Source of the DNA: Elmis aenea
Taxonomy: Eukaryota; Arthropoda; Insecta; Coleoptera; Elmidae
NCBI GenBank assembly: GCA_947652605.1
Contig: OX393578.1
Span: 40,429,470 to 40,493,469 of the forward strand
Length of the DNA: 64,000 nt
Direction of reading: 5' to 3'
In this document: one piece after another, positions 47,712 to 58,623 of the stretch
Layout of the letters: each line of letters opens with the position of its first letter
Position numbering within the stretch: the first letter of the stretch is position 1
Program-made: the position numbers and the translations under genes
The notes under the pieces: generated by a model
Seen by the model: only the letters and a program-made list of their open reading frames with translations
What the model was told of the DNA's origin: nothing
Databases searched by the model: none

Positions 47712-48721
47712 TATAAGACATATCGAGTTGTAGCAAACGGATATAATTATTATTGACTTCAGTTGATTTTGGTCATGTCTGTAAACGTGCGACAATTTCA
47801 TTATGGAACTGCGTGCAAAAATAGACAATTTAAAAGCGGAAAAATATGAAAAATACTAGTAATATTTGTTTAATAATGCAATAAAATTTCAATAATAAAA
47901 CTTAACACATGCATTATCAATAAAAGTAAATACAACTCAGCATTACCGAAGACCTTCCAGCAAAGTATTCTTGTATCCACAATTACAATATAATAGTTTA
48001 AACATAAATTAAACTAAGAGTTAAGAAAATAAAACAAAAACACACGATTTTATACGATTTGATGTATTTAGATAATTAAAGAGATAACTTATACAAATAA
48101 AAATTGTAATGCTGTGGTTGTAGCAAATACAAACAGGTTATAACTTTTTAATGTAACTATGTACTTTAATTATCACGAAAATGTATCTACCGAGTTTTAA
48201 ATTTAGTAATAAATGGCTAGATTTTTTTAATACGCGGTAGCTTTTTAAATTACTTGAGAATTCAACTCTGATACTGTCATTCAAGCGCAAGACGTTGTTT
48301 AACTTGGGTTAAAGGTTGCACTTGTGTACATTTGTGGATAAAATCTCAAAGCAAACACATTTTGATGTGTCGTTTTTAAATAAATTTAATGCAAGGTACT
48401 TAACGTGGCTTCGTGATTTTGCACGAGATAAACGGCACACATCGTATTTTTGAATCGTGATTACCATAAATTATTATTAACCTGCGAATTTAGCTTTTTC
48501 TGAAGACTACTTTGATTGTCAAGGGACTAGGTTTGTATTTCGATGAACCTTGCTTGTTTCAAACACTTGAAGGATGATAACAGCTTTTAAACTTAAATAT
48601 TTAAACTTTTTCAAGAAAATAATTTCTGATAACTTTAAAACTTGAGTGCGTATTATAAGCGAGTACTAAAAAATACGTCATATCCGATAACGAACATAAC
48701 TACATAGGACTAAATCAAGTA
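47712..48721. other. Non-coding AT-rich DNA
   Basis: There is one isolated copy of the 17-bp unit (TGCGTATTATAAGCGAG) at 48647-48663, upstream of the array at 48722. Nothing else is seen. Confidence 0.45.
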
Positions 48722-48823
48722 TGTGTATTTTACAGGAATGCGTGTTTTACACGAGTGCGTGTTTTACACGAGTGAGTGTTTTACACGAGTGCGTATTTTA
48801 CACGAGTGCGTATTATAAGTGAG
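48722..48823 (+). repeat. Six-unit 17-bp tandem array
   Basis: There are exactly six 17-bp units. The central ones are TGCGTGTTTTACACGAG (48739, 48756), TGAGTGTTTTACACGAG (48773) and TGCGTATTTTACACGAG (48790). Degenerate units lie at both edges (48722, 48807). Each central unit contains a short inverted repeat, CGTGTTTTACACG. No host gene is adjacent. Confidence 0.92.
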
Positions 48824-49670
48824 ATTTAACGGTATTTTATATCTAGGCTAAAATTAAAACTACAGAAATAATGAGTTATTTTTAAAAAGATTACTTCCCT
48901 TGCGATATGTTAAAGTAATTAACTTGCAAGTGATGTTATCCTATATTTTATCATTTCTACATCAGAAATATAAAAGATTAATAGCTACATTTCGTGAAAC
49001 AGGAAGCTACAATTAGAGAAACTTAAGAGCGACTACAAATTTTGAGGCTGGTTTCGAACATATTTTATCATGTAAACATTTTGATCATCTTGATAGTTTT
49101 TTAGAGTAAAATGTCAAAATGCACGACGTATCAGTAAGGCATAAAGACTAAATATGCGCTTAAATAACAATTTTTACGAAACATTTTTTGATTTTATAAG
49201 TTAAATAAAGTGGTATAACTAATTTCGTAGTACCTACTTAACAATATTTTTGAAAGAAATTTTTACAAATGCAATAAATTGTCGTTGTGACTAAAAAAAA
49301 TAATTTCTATTTGATTTTGAAATTACATTAACGTAGTACTATTTGAGAAAAAAATGAATGGTTATTTTTATGAACATTAAAATAAATATAAAGTATATTT
49401 TTATGCCGTTTTTGAAGTCATATAATATTAATGTTCGCTACGATTATTTTTAAAAATAAAAGAAACACCTGCAAATAGATACATTTTGTTTAATTAATGG
49501 CATCACCCACTCCTTCCGTGATTTAAATAATGAAAACCCAATGTTTTGTCTGGCATATAATCGTTTTCAACGGTCGATTAATATTTCCTGTATAGGTATT
49601 TTAGACATTATAACATTTAACGCTGTACACTAAGTTATTTGGTTTGAAATTATGCAGTTGAGATTTTATT
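48824..49670. other. Non-coding AT-rich DNA
   Basis: Nothing is recognised here. Confidence 0.45.
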
Positions 49671-49674
49671 TTAA

Positions 49675-51060
49675 AACAGTTTGAGCGCCGCGTGGCCCAC
49701 CGGTGGACATTTCGTGATTCGACTCAGGGACCGCGTGGCCACCGTTGGCCACTCGCACGATTTAGTTTAAACAATGCGTGTCCATCGGTGGCCACGAAAT
49801 CCATTGATTTTCCTAAACGGGTCTTTTGTACGGTCCTAGAGGCAAGTATACTTGTGTTTGGGTTGGGCAAATTGTGAGAACGAATTGAATGAAACATGCA
49901 GTTCAAAAACAAATATTTTTTATGCGTACGTCCAGAAAATCAGTTGTTTCCGATAATTTTTTAAGCTGGAAAATACATCTTTACCGGCCTAGGTCAGAAA
50001 GTATTTGGTTGCCACGGTAATGAGTTGTCTTTACCGGCCTAGGCTGGAGAGTACCTGGTGGCCATGGTGTTTTGTTGATTTGTGCTGTCAAACAAGTACT
50101 GTTATACCAAAAAACGAATTTTAACCGGTGGTTTGCTAAATTATTGTTTAATTATGGATTGAGACGACAACGATTTTGGTGTCAATGGAGGACATACAAA
50201 AAGTATTTTACGTAACATAGGTACCCGGAAAGTGTCTTTACTGGACTCGTACGTTTCCAGGACTCGCCTACGGCGCGTTCCAGAACGGCCCACTCGTCGA
50301 GTGAAGTATTACATTTTGGTTTTGTTACATTAATAACTATTTCTGGAATCAGAACATAATAAAGGGCTATTTCAGCAATGCGTTTGAAAGCACAAAATAC
50401 ACATTGGTGTACTGCTGCAGCCTTTACATATGGTGGAGTTTTTTGTGCTTTCTAGAATATGCAGCACCTTGTTTAAAACTGAATTATAGTAAAAAAAAAA
50501 AAAAAGAAACGTCTCTTCCTGGTTAATCTTCTCTAACCCTCGACTTCTGTTAGCTTATGGCTTTTTCCTGTGATGTAGAAGGGTTGTTAGTTAATATTAA
50601 AGGTTTAGCTAACGGAGTAACAAGTTCATTCAATGAAAAAGGTATGTTTGCTAATGTAGATGGTTGGTTCTGAAACACTATGTTAAACTTTTCAGGATTG
50701 CTTCCTGTCTTCATCAATTTTCCACAATATTTTTTCTAAACTCTCTTACTAGCATTTTTTTTGTTATTATTTTATTGTATAAGTCGAGAGCAATTGTAAT
50801 TGTTGAGGCGGTTATCAAACGGAAAGTTTTTTTTTTCACAATTTGACCCTACGTCTTATGTAAGGAGAGTAGGCGGCCAATTGATCTGACACAACAGTAC
50901 AGGACTTCCCTTCATTGTGGTCAAGAATAATGGTAAATTTTAAAACATCTTTTCCCAATAATTAATAATTAATCCATGTGGCCACCGGTGGTCATGCGGT
51001 CCCAAAATGCAAATTACTGGCTGGGACCACGTATCCACCCGTGGTCATTCTAAAAATATG
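49675..51060. mobile_element. Putative DNA element with CCACCGGTGG subterminal repeats
   Basis: Left subterminal motifs (GTGGCCCACCGGTGGACAT at 49691, GGGACCGCGTGGCCACCG at 49727, GTCCATCGGTGGCCACG at 49780) are mirrored on the right. There GTGGCCACCGGTGGTCATGC is followed by GGTCCC at 50980-51002, and GGGACCACGTATCCACCCGT lies at 51023. The block GGGACCGCxTGxCCACCGxTGG is therefore inverted at the two ends. Near 49981 and 50031 a 50-bp unit (TTTACCGGCCTAGG...) is tandemly duplicated. The interior shows broken protein-like stretches but no family I can name. The exact ends and target duplication are unresolved. Confidence 0.4.
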
Positions 51061-52990
51061 ACAAAAATTTATGAAAATAAAATAAAAATCACAAATTAAC
51101 AAATTTTCTTTTAATATTTTGTTGAAATATAGAAAAATGGTTTGGTTGCAGTGGAACATCTACCATTTCGGGTACGGCGCTTAACATGTTTTCATTTCAA
51201 AACCAGTCTTAGTACACACATGTGAGCTCTGTTGGTCTTTTTAAATCAGAAAGTAGGTGATAATCTCTTAATAATTAGACGCTAATATTTGCAAATATTT
51301 GCAACTGTTCCTTTTTTTTTATTTGCAGCACACACAAAGTGTAAAAGTATAGACAAATGATTTCGCATTTTGCTGCATTGGATGATATATTTAACTAACA
51401 CCTAGAAACAATTATTATGTACATCTAAAGCGTCATATATGTCATATACATAAGCAATGCTAAACTACTATCGTGGTAGAAGTTTTATATTTCTAAAACG
51501 TTGCCTTTTAGAAGTGTAAATTATTACTTAGTTTTATCTTGGAACAAACGAGGAAGTTCAGTTTAAGAAGCAGCTGAACTCGCTTCAGTTATCGCAACAT
51601 GTTACTTGCGACTATATACAAGACCGTAATGATATTCAAGTAAGTTCCATATCAAATAATCAACAATATGGTGCTTGCAGCACTTATTTATTTTACAAAA
51701 TCACGGTAAATACTATATAAAGTTACACAATGAAAACAATAAGAGTACACAAAAGAGTTTATAAGATAAAAATGGTTTTAATTAGCAATTTGCTGCGCTA
51801 CGAAATGAGTTTGAATATCGAATCACTTAGTAAATGTTATTTTGCCACTTTATTGGCAGCTAAGAGCACACAATAGAACTAAAGAAGTGGGTTAAAGAGA
51901 ATATATGGGTATCGAATGTCGCTGTTAAAATGTTTCTTATATATTAGACGAGCTTAATAAATGAGTCTTCTAAAGTTCTAGTTCTATATAATACTTCGTT
52001 TCGTGCTCCTTGCGTTTTAACTTTTTCTATATTATATAGTATATCACGTAATTTATAAGATATGCCCACGTGCCCAGAAGCTTTTATTTCGAAAATTTTG
52101 CTTATGCTACAGCGAAAATGAGTTTTAAAAATAATAATGAAAACTTCATTAATGTGATAGAAAAATTAACCCCATAACTTCTAATATGCATCAAAATAAG
52201 CTATCTAAGAATGGTTAGGATCGGTGAACTTGAAGTAATTTTAGATATATTTAAATTTAAATGTATTTATAATCTAAAAGCTACTTTTAACTCTGAATAA
52301 CAAGTTAATGTCGTGGTTATATATCAACATTTTTTTAATTTAATTATTTTTATTGTGATTTTATTTCGCAAAATAAGTCAGCGTATACAAGGGGTTCGCC
52401 TAGTGCGTATTTATTTTATATCTGGTTAATTATTCAGGATTAAAAAAAGTGTATAACACAATTTTTTTAAGATCTTTGTCAATTATAGCAAGTGTTTTGT
52501 TTCCGCGAAGCGATATGTAACTTTTATACTTGAAATACAACACTCTGTAACCTATATTTTTTACTTTAAAGATTACCAATTAAAATGTCCTACAAAAATA
52601 TCGAAGTTGTTTTGCACAAAAAATCAATCGTTTATGATTAATTTACGTTATTGACCGGCTTCAATAATTGTAAAATAGGTCTATGAGAATTATTTTACAC
52701 TCTTCCAGATACAACAAAAAAAAACTCTAATGCAAGATAATCTACAGTGGCTTAGTATTAAACAAATTCCAAATTCTTTGTTAAAATATATAAACCAAAA
52801 CTCCCAAAATTATCCAACTAGGAACTGTAAAGACTTTAAATTGCCATTCGGGACACGAAATTACACTCAAAATTCTCTGTTTTGTAAAGGACTAAGGACT
52901 GAAATTTTATAACGATCTAACAAGCGATTTAAAAATGAAACGAATATTGTAAGGTTTGGATGTAAGTTCAGTAGTTATATTAAGGGAAAG
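51061..52990. other. Non-coding AT-rich DNA
   Basis: 52505-52610 faintly resembles 32335-32400 (TATTTCAAATACAACACxC). I see no gene. Confidence 0.4.
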
Positions 52991-52994
52991 TTTT

Positions 52995-53700
52995 AACATC
53001 GGGTGATCAACAATGACTGATGCCCGCTAACTTCAGACCGAAAATAAAATTTTAGTTGGTATCTCAGTGTAAAACTAGGATATCAGTGGCGTAGTATTAT
53101 TGACGTTTTCTGTGAGGTTCAGGTTGACCTATCATTTCTTGTGCGGTTAGTAGCTTTTCGTTCTAATTTGCATCTTTTCGTAAGAATCAGTTCAGGTTGT
53201 TTTGTCATTTCGTGTGTGACCAATATTTACATATGTATGCATATTAATAAAGGAACTGATTTAAGGTAGCCTCACTTAATTGTTTTTATGGAGCTAATTC
53301 TTTTAAACGAAAAGCTTTGCAAATCTTTTTGTCAGTCAAAACTGTAGCTGTCGTATTCAAATGGAGAATATTATGACCCGTTCTGTCAATACAAACTTTT
53401 TGGTTTTCCCCTATGGGTTACCATCCGTTCGAACAAAAATCCTAACACCCTTGGCATCAATCATTTTCGATCATCCGATATATACCGGGTGATTTAGTTT
53501 GACTGTCGCACCCCTATAACTTTTTAATTATTGAAAATAACCCCAACAAACCTTATATTTTTGGAAACGGCGACAAATTCTCTATTAAGTGATGTGCATT
53601 TGTCATCTCTACGATGACGTATGTCAAATCCGCGATAGGCAACTGTTTTTTTTTTAAATTACATAGTATACGATTCGGATGGAGAATTTAATTCTGAATC
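52995..53700 (+). repeat. Adjacent repeat termini (ATCGGGTGATCAAC and TACCGGGTGAT)
   Basis: ATCGGGTGATCAACAATGAC starts near 52999. TACCGGGTGATTTAGTTTGA, followed by CTGTCGCACCCCTATAAC, starts at 53483 and matches the inverted terminus at 21152. CAGTGGCGTAG at 53089 resembles the terminus of the hAT element at 58437. These are fragments of several elements with unresolved ends. Confidence 0.45.
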
Positions 53701-54339
53701 CGACCATGTATTAAAAAAGTATGCATACATAAGAAAATTTTTTGAGAAAAATCAGTTCAAAGTTTATTCAAATTATAGCAAACAGCCGATTTAACATAAC
53801 AAAAAACGATTAAATCTTAAAAATTTTACTATAGCTATCAATGGAAATGTAATAAAACTTAATTTTTAATAAAAATAAAAACACATAATAAACGTTTACA
53901 TCAAAAATTAGACTCTAAAAAAAGCAGTTACACATAGAGGACAACTGTGTTTGGAAGTCTATTTTTTTTACGTCGAATAAAAACGAATGCAGCGCCGCCA
54001 TCCGGACGTCGCTAGGACTATCAGTTGCCGCGCAATATCAAAAATTCGTTTTTTTTTTTAACAGACCTCGTATTACAATCATTTCTTTTGATAATTCGAT
54101 ACCTGTCTCCTTAATCTGTTTAATCTCCTTAAGAATTTCAATGAGTTCTTTAATTTGATGTGACAAAGAATCAAAGGTAAGCATTATGAAATATTGAAAG
54201 GTAAAGTATAAATGGAAGTCGGTAGATTATTCATTATTTCGTAATAATTGTTACAAACAATAGAAGCATCATATTTTATCATAAAAATTTAAATCACAAA
54301 ATTTGGAAAAAAATTATGAAATTATATCAGGGTGGAATT
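53701..54339. other. Non-coding DNA
   Basis: A GC-richer patch at 53990-54035 (GCAGCGCCGCCATCCGGACG) is unexplained. There is no coding evidence. Confidence 0.35.
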
Positions 54340-54484
54340 CCAATGTGTGTAATTTTTTCGTTGTGAAATTTATTCCGTGTGTAATTTTTTCCCAGTGTAA
54401 TTTCTACCCTGTGTAATTTCTTTCATGTGTAATTTTTGCTGTGTTATTTTATCACGTGTAATTTCGTTTGTGTAATTTCATCTT
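54340..54484 (+). repeat. Degenerate minisatellite with GTGTAATTT core
   Basis: About nine units of 14-19 bp each carry GTGTAATTT or a one-base variant (GTGAAATTT, GTGTTATTT). They are separated by 5-10 bp linkers that differ from unit to unit (TTTCCCA, CTACCCT, CTTTCAT, TTGCT). The core is conserved while the linkers drift. Confidence 0.85.
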
Positions 54485-56032
54485 TACACCATTGTACCCG
54501 TATGTTCATTTTTTTTTGTTTTAGTTTTTCTTAAAGTAATAAATCTCCTTATTTCTAAAATGATGGACAACATTAAGTTTAAATAAATAAGACATGAAAA
54601 ACTGCTCGGTTTAAGAATACGCGTTTACTATCGTTCACGTTTTAATTATTTGCGTTTCCTGCTCAAAACCGGATTTAAGCCATAAATTTTCAAATACGTG
54701 GTATAGTGATAATACTAATATTAGTACAGTTTCACTATTAACGATATTTCTCGAAACAAAGTTATAACCCACTCTATATTTTTGCTCTGGGAGTTTCTTT
54801 GCCAGATAACAAAACTTGCTATTTTACAATGATTTATTGACGACATTAAAAAACAGTAAAGGCTATAAAATTGATCTTACATATCAGATATAACTTAACA
54901 AAATATTTGAGCAAAACTAATTCGCTCTGGAATCTAAGCTGATAAAAGAATGTTGTTACAAATTGATTAATCAAATGGTGTTTTCCACGAAACTATAAAC
55001 GTTCTATAAATAAACCCAACCTTTCCTTAATAACTATTTTATTATTTAGCGGTTTTTAGTACCAAAAATAAATTCAACGTTTTGGACATTGATGCAAGTA
55101 GAGTTTATTTATAGAGGGACGTACAAGTACTAAACGTGTTATTGAAATCAGTATTCAAAATAAACGTTTTTGACATCTATTGTAAAGTAAACCCACATGA
55201 ATAATAAAATCGATTAAATAAAACTGTTCGTTCAAGTCTTAATCTAAATATATACTGGCTTTTTTAACACTGCTTAATTTATTTTAATAATGGCTTTAAA
55301 TAACATGCTTTCAGACGTACCTTTTCGACGATTTTGGTTCATGAATGGAATGAGTTTATTTATTTTAACAATTTCCCGAAGTTCGCAGGTATTTTGATAG
55401 TGTTGCGAAAAATAAACCCAAAAAATTGGTGAAGAATGTTTGTGTTTTCGCGTTTACTACTGACATGTGATTTATATGCTTATCCAATACGTGATGTTAG
55501 CTTCTGTACGACTTGTTGCAGAAAAACTTTTAAGTGAGATATTTTTCAGGTTGTTTTAAGCGATGTAGTTCTCTCGTAAAACATGTCCTAATAATTTACC
55601 GACGAAACAAAACACGATTTGGCAAAACCTCAAACGGAAATTAGCACATTTTGGAAGCAACCGCACTGACAAGATGATTAATTAGACAAACAAAACAACA
55701 AATAGCTGTAACTTAAAGAAAGTTGTTTTTTTTTTTTGTAAGATATTTAATAAAAAGTGTTACGTTTTTAAAGAACTACCGATTGAAACATACATGTAAT
55801 TCCAGACAAACTTTTTTATTACTTTAAGTTACTTTTGTGGTCTATGTATATAACCTTGAGAGTTATTTGTAAAATAGACAATATTTGCTCATTATATTTG
55901 CTATCTAAAACAAGAACTTTATTTGACGTCTTCGACAGTCTCATTGTTGCTGCGCTATGGTATCCAAACAAAGCCAACTAACTTTTTAAGCGCCTTACAA
56001 ACATTATAAAAAGTAATTATTAATATACTTAC
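54485..56032. other. Non-coding AT-rich DNA
   Basis: No exon or repeat boundary is recognised. If the minus-strand exon at 56033-56092 is real, this is its first intron. Confidence 0.4.
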
Positions 56033-56092
56033 CAATATTATGACAGGAAGAATCCACATTTCGAACATTAAAGTCAAACGAGCGTTAAACAT
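56033..56092 (-). CDS. Possible first coding exon with signal peptide (minus)
   Basis: From ATG at 56092 the minus strand encodes MFNARLTLMFEMWILPVIIL and then meets a consensus donor TTG|GTAAGTATAT (exon edge 56033). The segment has a short polar head and a hydrophobic run beginning at WILPVIIL, as in a signal peptide or signal anchor. The phase is 0, the same phase needed upstream of the ADAMTS-like exon at 3082, but with about 53 kb between and no intermediate exons found this link is only a possibility. The exon is short and could arise by chance. Confidence 0.3.
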
Positions 56093-56552
56093 AAGGTCGA
56101 AAATAAAAAATCGGTTGTTAAATTTGTTCACGTTCACTCATGGTTTTAAAATTACCAAATCTAGACGCTGTTTAAAATTTACAACTATTTAATATATGCC
56201 CACATAAAAAATAGAATGAACTCGTTATGAAACTGTTTGCTCTAGCAAGCGAGATTAATCTTATCGCTCGAAGAGAATAAAAATAAATTGGATGTACCTA
56301 AAAACAATTAAAAAAATACACGTGCGAGCGAACGCTAATTTACAATGTTGTAAGCAATAATTACTTAGTACGACTAGTAAAAATTTAAACAGTTTTCGTA
56401 TATGGCGGTCTAATTTGATTTACATAAATATTTCGTAAAGGTAACTATTTGATTATGTTATTGATGATTCCGAACGACAAGTACGACTGTGCTAGTATGT
56501 GCGAATTGATTGCCGTCTCTTCACGAGAAGAATCGGCCCGATACTGGCGCAG
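56093..56552. promoter_or_regulatory. Possible divergent promoter region
   Basis: This 460-bp stretch separates two signal-peptide-like exons on opposite strands. It contains ACACGTGCGAGCGAACG at about 56318 and several GAGCGA/GCGAG motifs in otherwise AT-rich DNA. No TATA or initiator element stands out. The call rests on the exon calls and is tentative. Confidence 0.2.
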
Positions 56553-56618
56553 ATGCTGCCGTTTCTGATAGCGGTTGTGGCGGTGTGGCAGGCGGCACGC
56601 CGCAAGAGCACAGACCTA
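56553..56618 (+). CDS. Possible first coding exon with signal peptide (plus)
   Basis: From ATG at 56553 the frame encodes MLPFLIAVVAVWQAARRKST, then DL, followed by a donor-like GTATATGTG at 56619. The sequence is a textbook signal peptide: a hydrophobic core LPFLIAVVAVW and a likely cleavage after QA or QAA. The same frame is open upstream to 56492, where GTG but no ATG occurs. GC content is high from about 56510 to 56612 and then drops abruptly at the proposed donor, as at an exon boundary. Without a splice, the frame runs to a stop at 56709. I do not recognise the protein, and no following exon is identified. Confidence 0.35.
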
Positions 56619-57421
56619 GTATATGTGTTTATGCCGTACATTCTCCCATCTTCCGAAATTTATGGTGTTTACCTACACAAGAGAACACCTCAAAGTGTTT
56701 CGTCGGTTTAAATAAGGCATTGTTACCGCAGATATGAGATAAAAGTAGAATTTTAAGCGAACTCCCACTCCAGCAGGATTCGTGCATGTGCTTTATAGCA
56801 CGTTTTTAAAGATGATCATGTGGTTGTTCAATGTGTATCGTTATTTAAAAGTTATTGTAACAATTATATTACGCGCAAAATATTCATTATCTTTACTAAC
56901 TTGATATAACGAATTGTTTGTTTTTCAGTGTATGTTGTACGTGTGCACACCTTCAGCAATATAAAATTTTATAAACCTAATGATAACTAAATATTGAAGG
57001 TTGCGCTAAAGTTTTTTTTTCTCAGGATTGAAGGGTAAACCTTTCCCCCACAAGAATATAAACGTTGGTTTTCACCGAAACGGTGTTAGATAATACAAAT
57101 TTATAAAGAGCTACATAAAAAAAATCGTCAATTAGCTGTAAAATGGGCTGTAAAATGGGCCCCTAGGCAAAAATAAATTTAATTACATCTATTAGATTAT
57201 TAGATCACGGACCATGGATGAGCTCGAGCCCCCTTAATAACGGGCACCCAGCATTTGCCTAATTAACCTAGGCAAAAAATGGACCTGGTACGAAGGTAGG
57301 TTAAAGCTTGCCTTACCGTTAAGGGCTAATATTTAAAAAAAAAAAAAAAATAAGCAGGGGGCCACCAAATCACTTACGTCAAAAATTTGCGTGCGAGTGT
57401 GGATGTCTGTGTATTTGTGTG
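56619..57421. other. Non-coding DNA with CCCCTAGGC scrap
   Basis: A 14-bp duplication (CTGTAAAATGGG twice) and GGCCCCTAGGCAAAAATAAA at about 57157-57176 resemble the interior of the repeat around 57450 and 58625. A poly(A) run lies at 57332-57350. There is no gene evidence. Confidence 0.35.
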
Positions 57422-57456
57422 CAGGGCCGGCGCAAGAGTAAATGATTCCCCTAGGC
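57422..57456 (+). repeat. Left end of a third hAT-like element
   Basis: CAGGGCCGGCGCAAGAG is a hAT-type terminus. Its body continues into CCCCTAGGC, where the element 57457-58623 has inserted, and resumes at 58632 (CCTAGGCAAAGAAAATTTAA). The opposite end was not found, so this host copy is truncated. Confidence 0.5.
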
Positions 57457-57745
57457 CAGGGATGGCAAATAGGTGGCACGCGTGCCAAACTTGGCACGCG
57501 AGAGATTTTCGACGGCACCCTAAAGAATTCTATGAATATTTTTTTTTTTAATTTTAAACTTTTTCGAAAAGTTTTATTTATTTTTAATTAGTATGCTAAT
57601 TATCTACAACTACATGTTATTTAAAAATCAAAAAATTAAAAATACCAGAAAATAACAAATCTTATATCGATACAATAATTTGTTCATTACTATATCTTCA
57701 TATAAAATACCAACTGTAGCGATGCACGGAACTTATGATTGCATA

Positions 57746-58437
57746 CAGTAGCGTAGCAAGGGGGGGGCGGTCCGCCTCGGGCGGCACTTTTTTTGGGGCA
57801 GCACTTTTAGTCTACCCAAATGGGGTAAAAATGAAAATCTCGGGGTAATGAAGGATCAGTAGATATAATAATCAGTTCCCGCACTAGCGCTATTAAATTC
57901 AAAAAAATTAATTTTAGAAAAAGGAATTCTTACCGAAGTTAGAGGATAAAACGGGCTACTTGACCTTGCTTCACTGAAAACCCGCTCCCTTGTAACGACA
58001 GAAATTCCAAGTTTCTAATAAAATTTACGATACGGTACCAGCCATTCAATAAAATTTCAAACAATTCATTTATTTTAGGCATTAAATTCCATGCAGTTTT
58101 AAACTCTATTGTAACAGGGACTTTTCGCCCTTATTAAAAATAATTTCGTGGGAGTGGGGGCGATCTGATTTTTTAAAAAATCAGAAAAGGTTCTACTGTA
58201 AAACTGTAATTTTGGAAGATGATAAAGTATTCTCTATTATCTAACTTGCTTTAAAACACGTTTGAACGTCTAAAATTTAAAAAAAAAAAAACGCCTGCGG
58301 CGCAATTTGTCTTCCCCCACTTTTTTGTGTCGATCTCTGCTTGCATTTGGCAAAAATCAAAAATTAACAACCCTTATTTATAGGATCGGCAAATTTAGGG
58401 ACCGCCCCGGGCGGCACAACCTCTAGCTACGCCACTG
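57746..58437. mobile_element. hAT-type MITE, nested inside the outer one
   Basis: It is 692 bp. The ends are CAGTAGCGTAGCAAGG and TAGCTACGCCACTG (imperfect), with GGCGGTCC...CCTCGGGCGGCAC on the left mirrored by GGGACCGCCCCGGGCGGCAC on the right. A perfect 8-bp target duplication ATTGCATA lies at 57738-57745 and 58438-58445. It has no coding content. Confidence 0.94.
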
Positions 58438-58509
58438 ATTGCATATGTATTTAGTGACACATAAAATCATGACGTTGGCAATACAACGAAATAACAGACA
58501 GTTTTTTCT

Positions 58510-58548
58510 GGTAGGTAGGTAGGTAGGGTAGGTTAGGTTAGGTTAGGT
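58510..58548 (+). repeat. Short (GTAG)n and (TTAGG)n tract
   Basis: GGTAGGTAGGTAGGTAGGG runs into GGTTAGGTTAGGTTAGGT, about four copies of TTAGG, the canonical insect telomere unit. It lies inside the outer hAT MITE. It is too short to imply a telomere and could be a slippage product. Confidence 0.75.
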
Positions 58549-58623
58549 ACTGGCACGGGGAAAAATTTGTATTAAATTTTATTTTATTTTGGCACACTAA
58601 TCAAATCCTATTTGCCATCCCTG

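Larger units (their letters stand above)
57457..58623. mobile_element. hAT-type MITE, outer
   Basis: It is 1167 bp including its insert. The inverted ends are CAGGGATGGCAAATAGG and CCTATTTGCCATCCCTG (17 of 17). A perfect 8-bp target duplication CCCTAGGC lies at 57449-57456 and 58624-58631. A TGGCACGCGTGCCA palindrome lies just inside the left end. The host body is interrupted by 57746-58437 and holds a (TTAGG) tract at 58527-58547. Confidence 0.95.

Noticed and set aside
48722..48823. CRISPR-like array
   Set aside because: The units are contiguous with no unique spacers, and the genome is eukaryotic. It is a tandem repeat.
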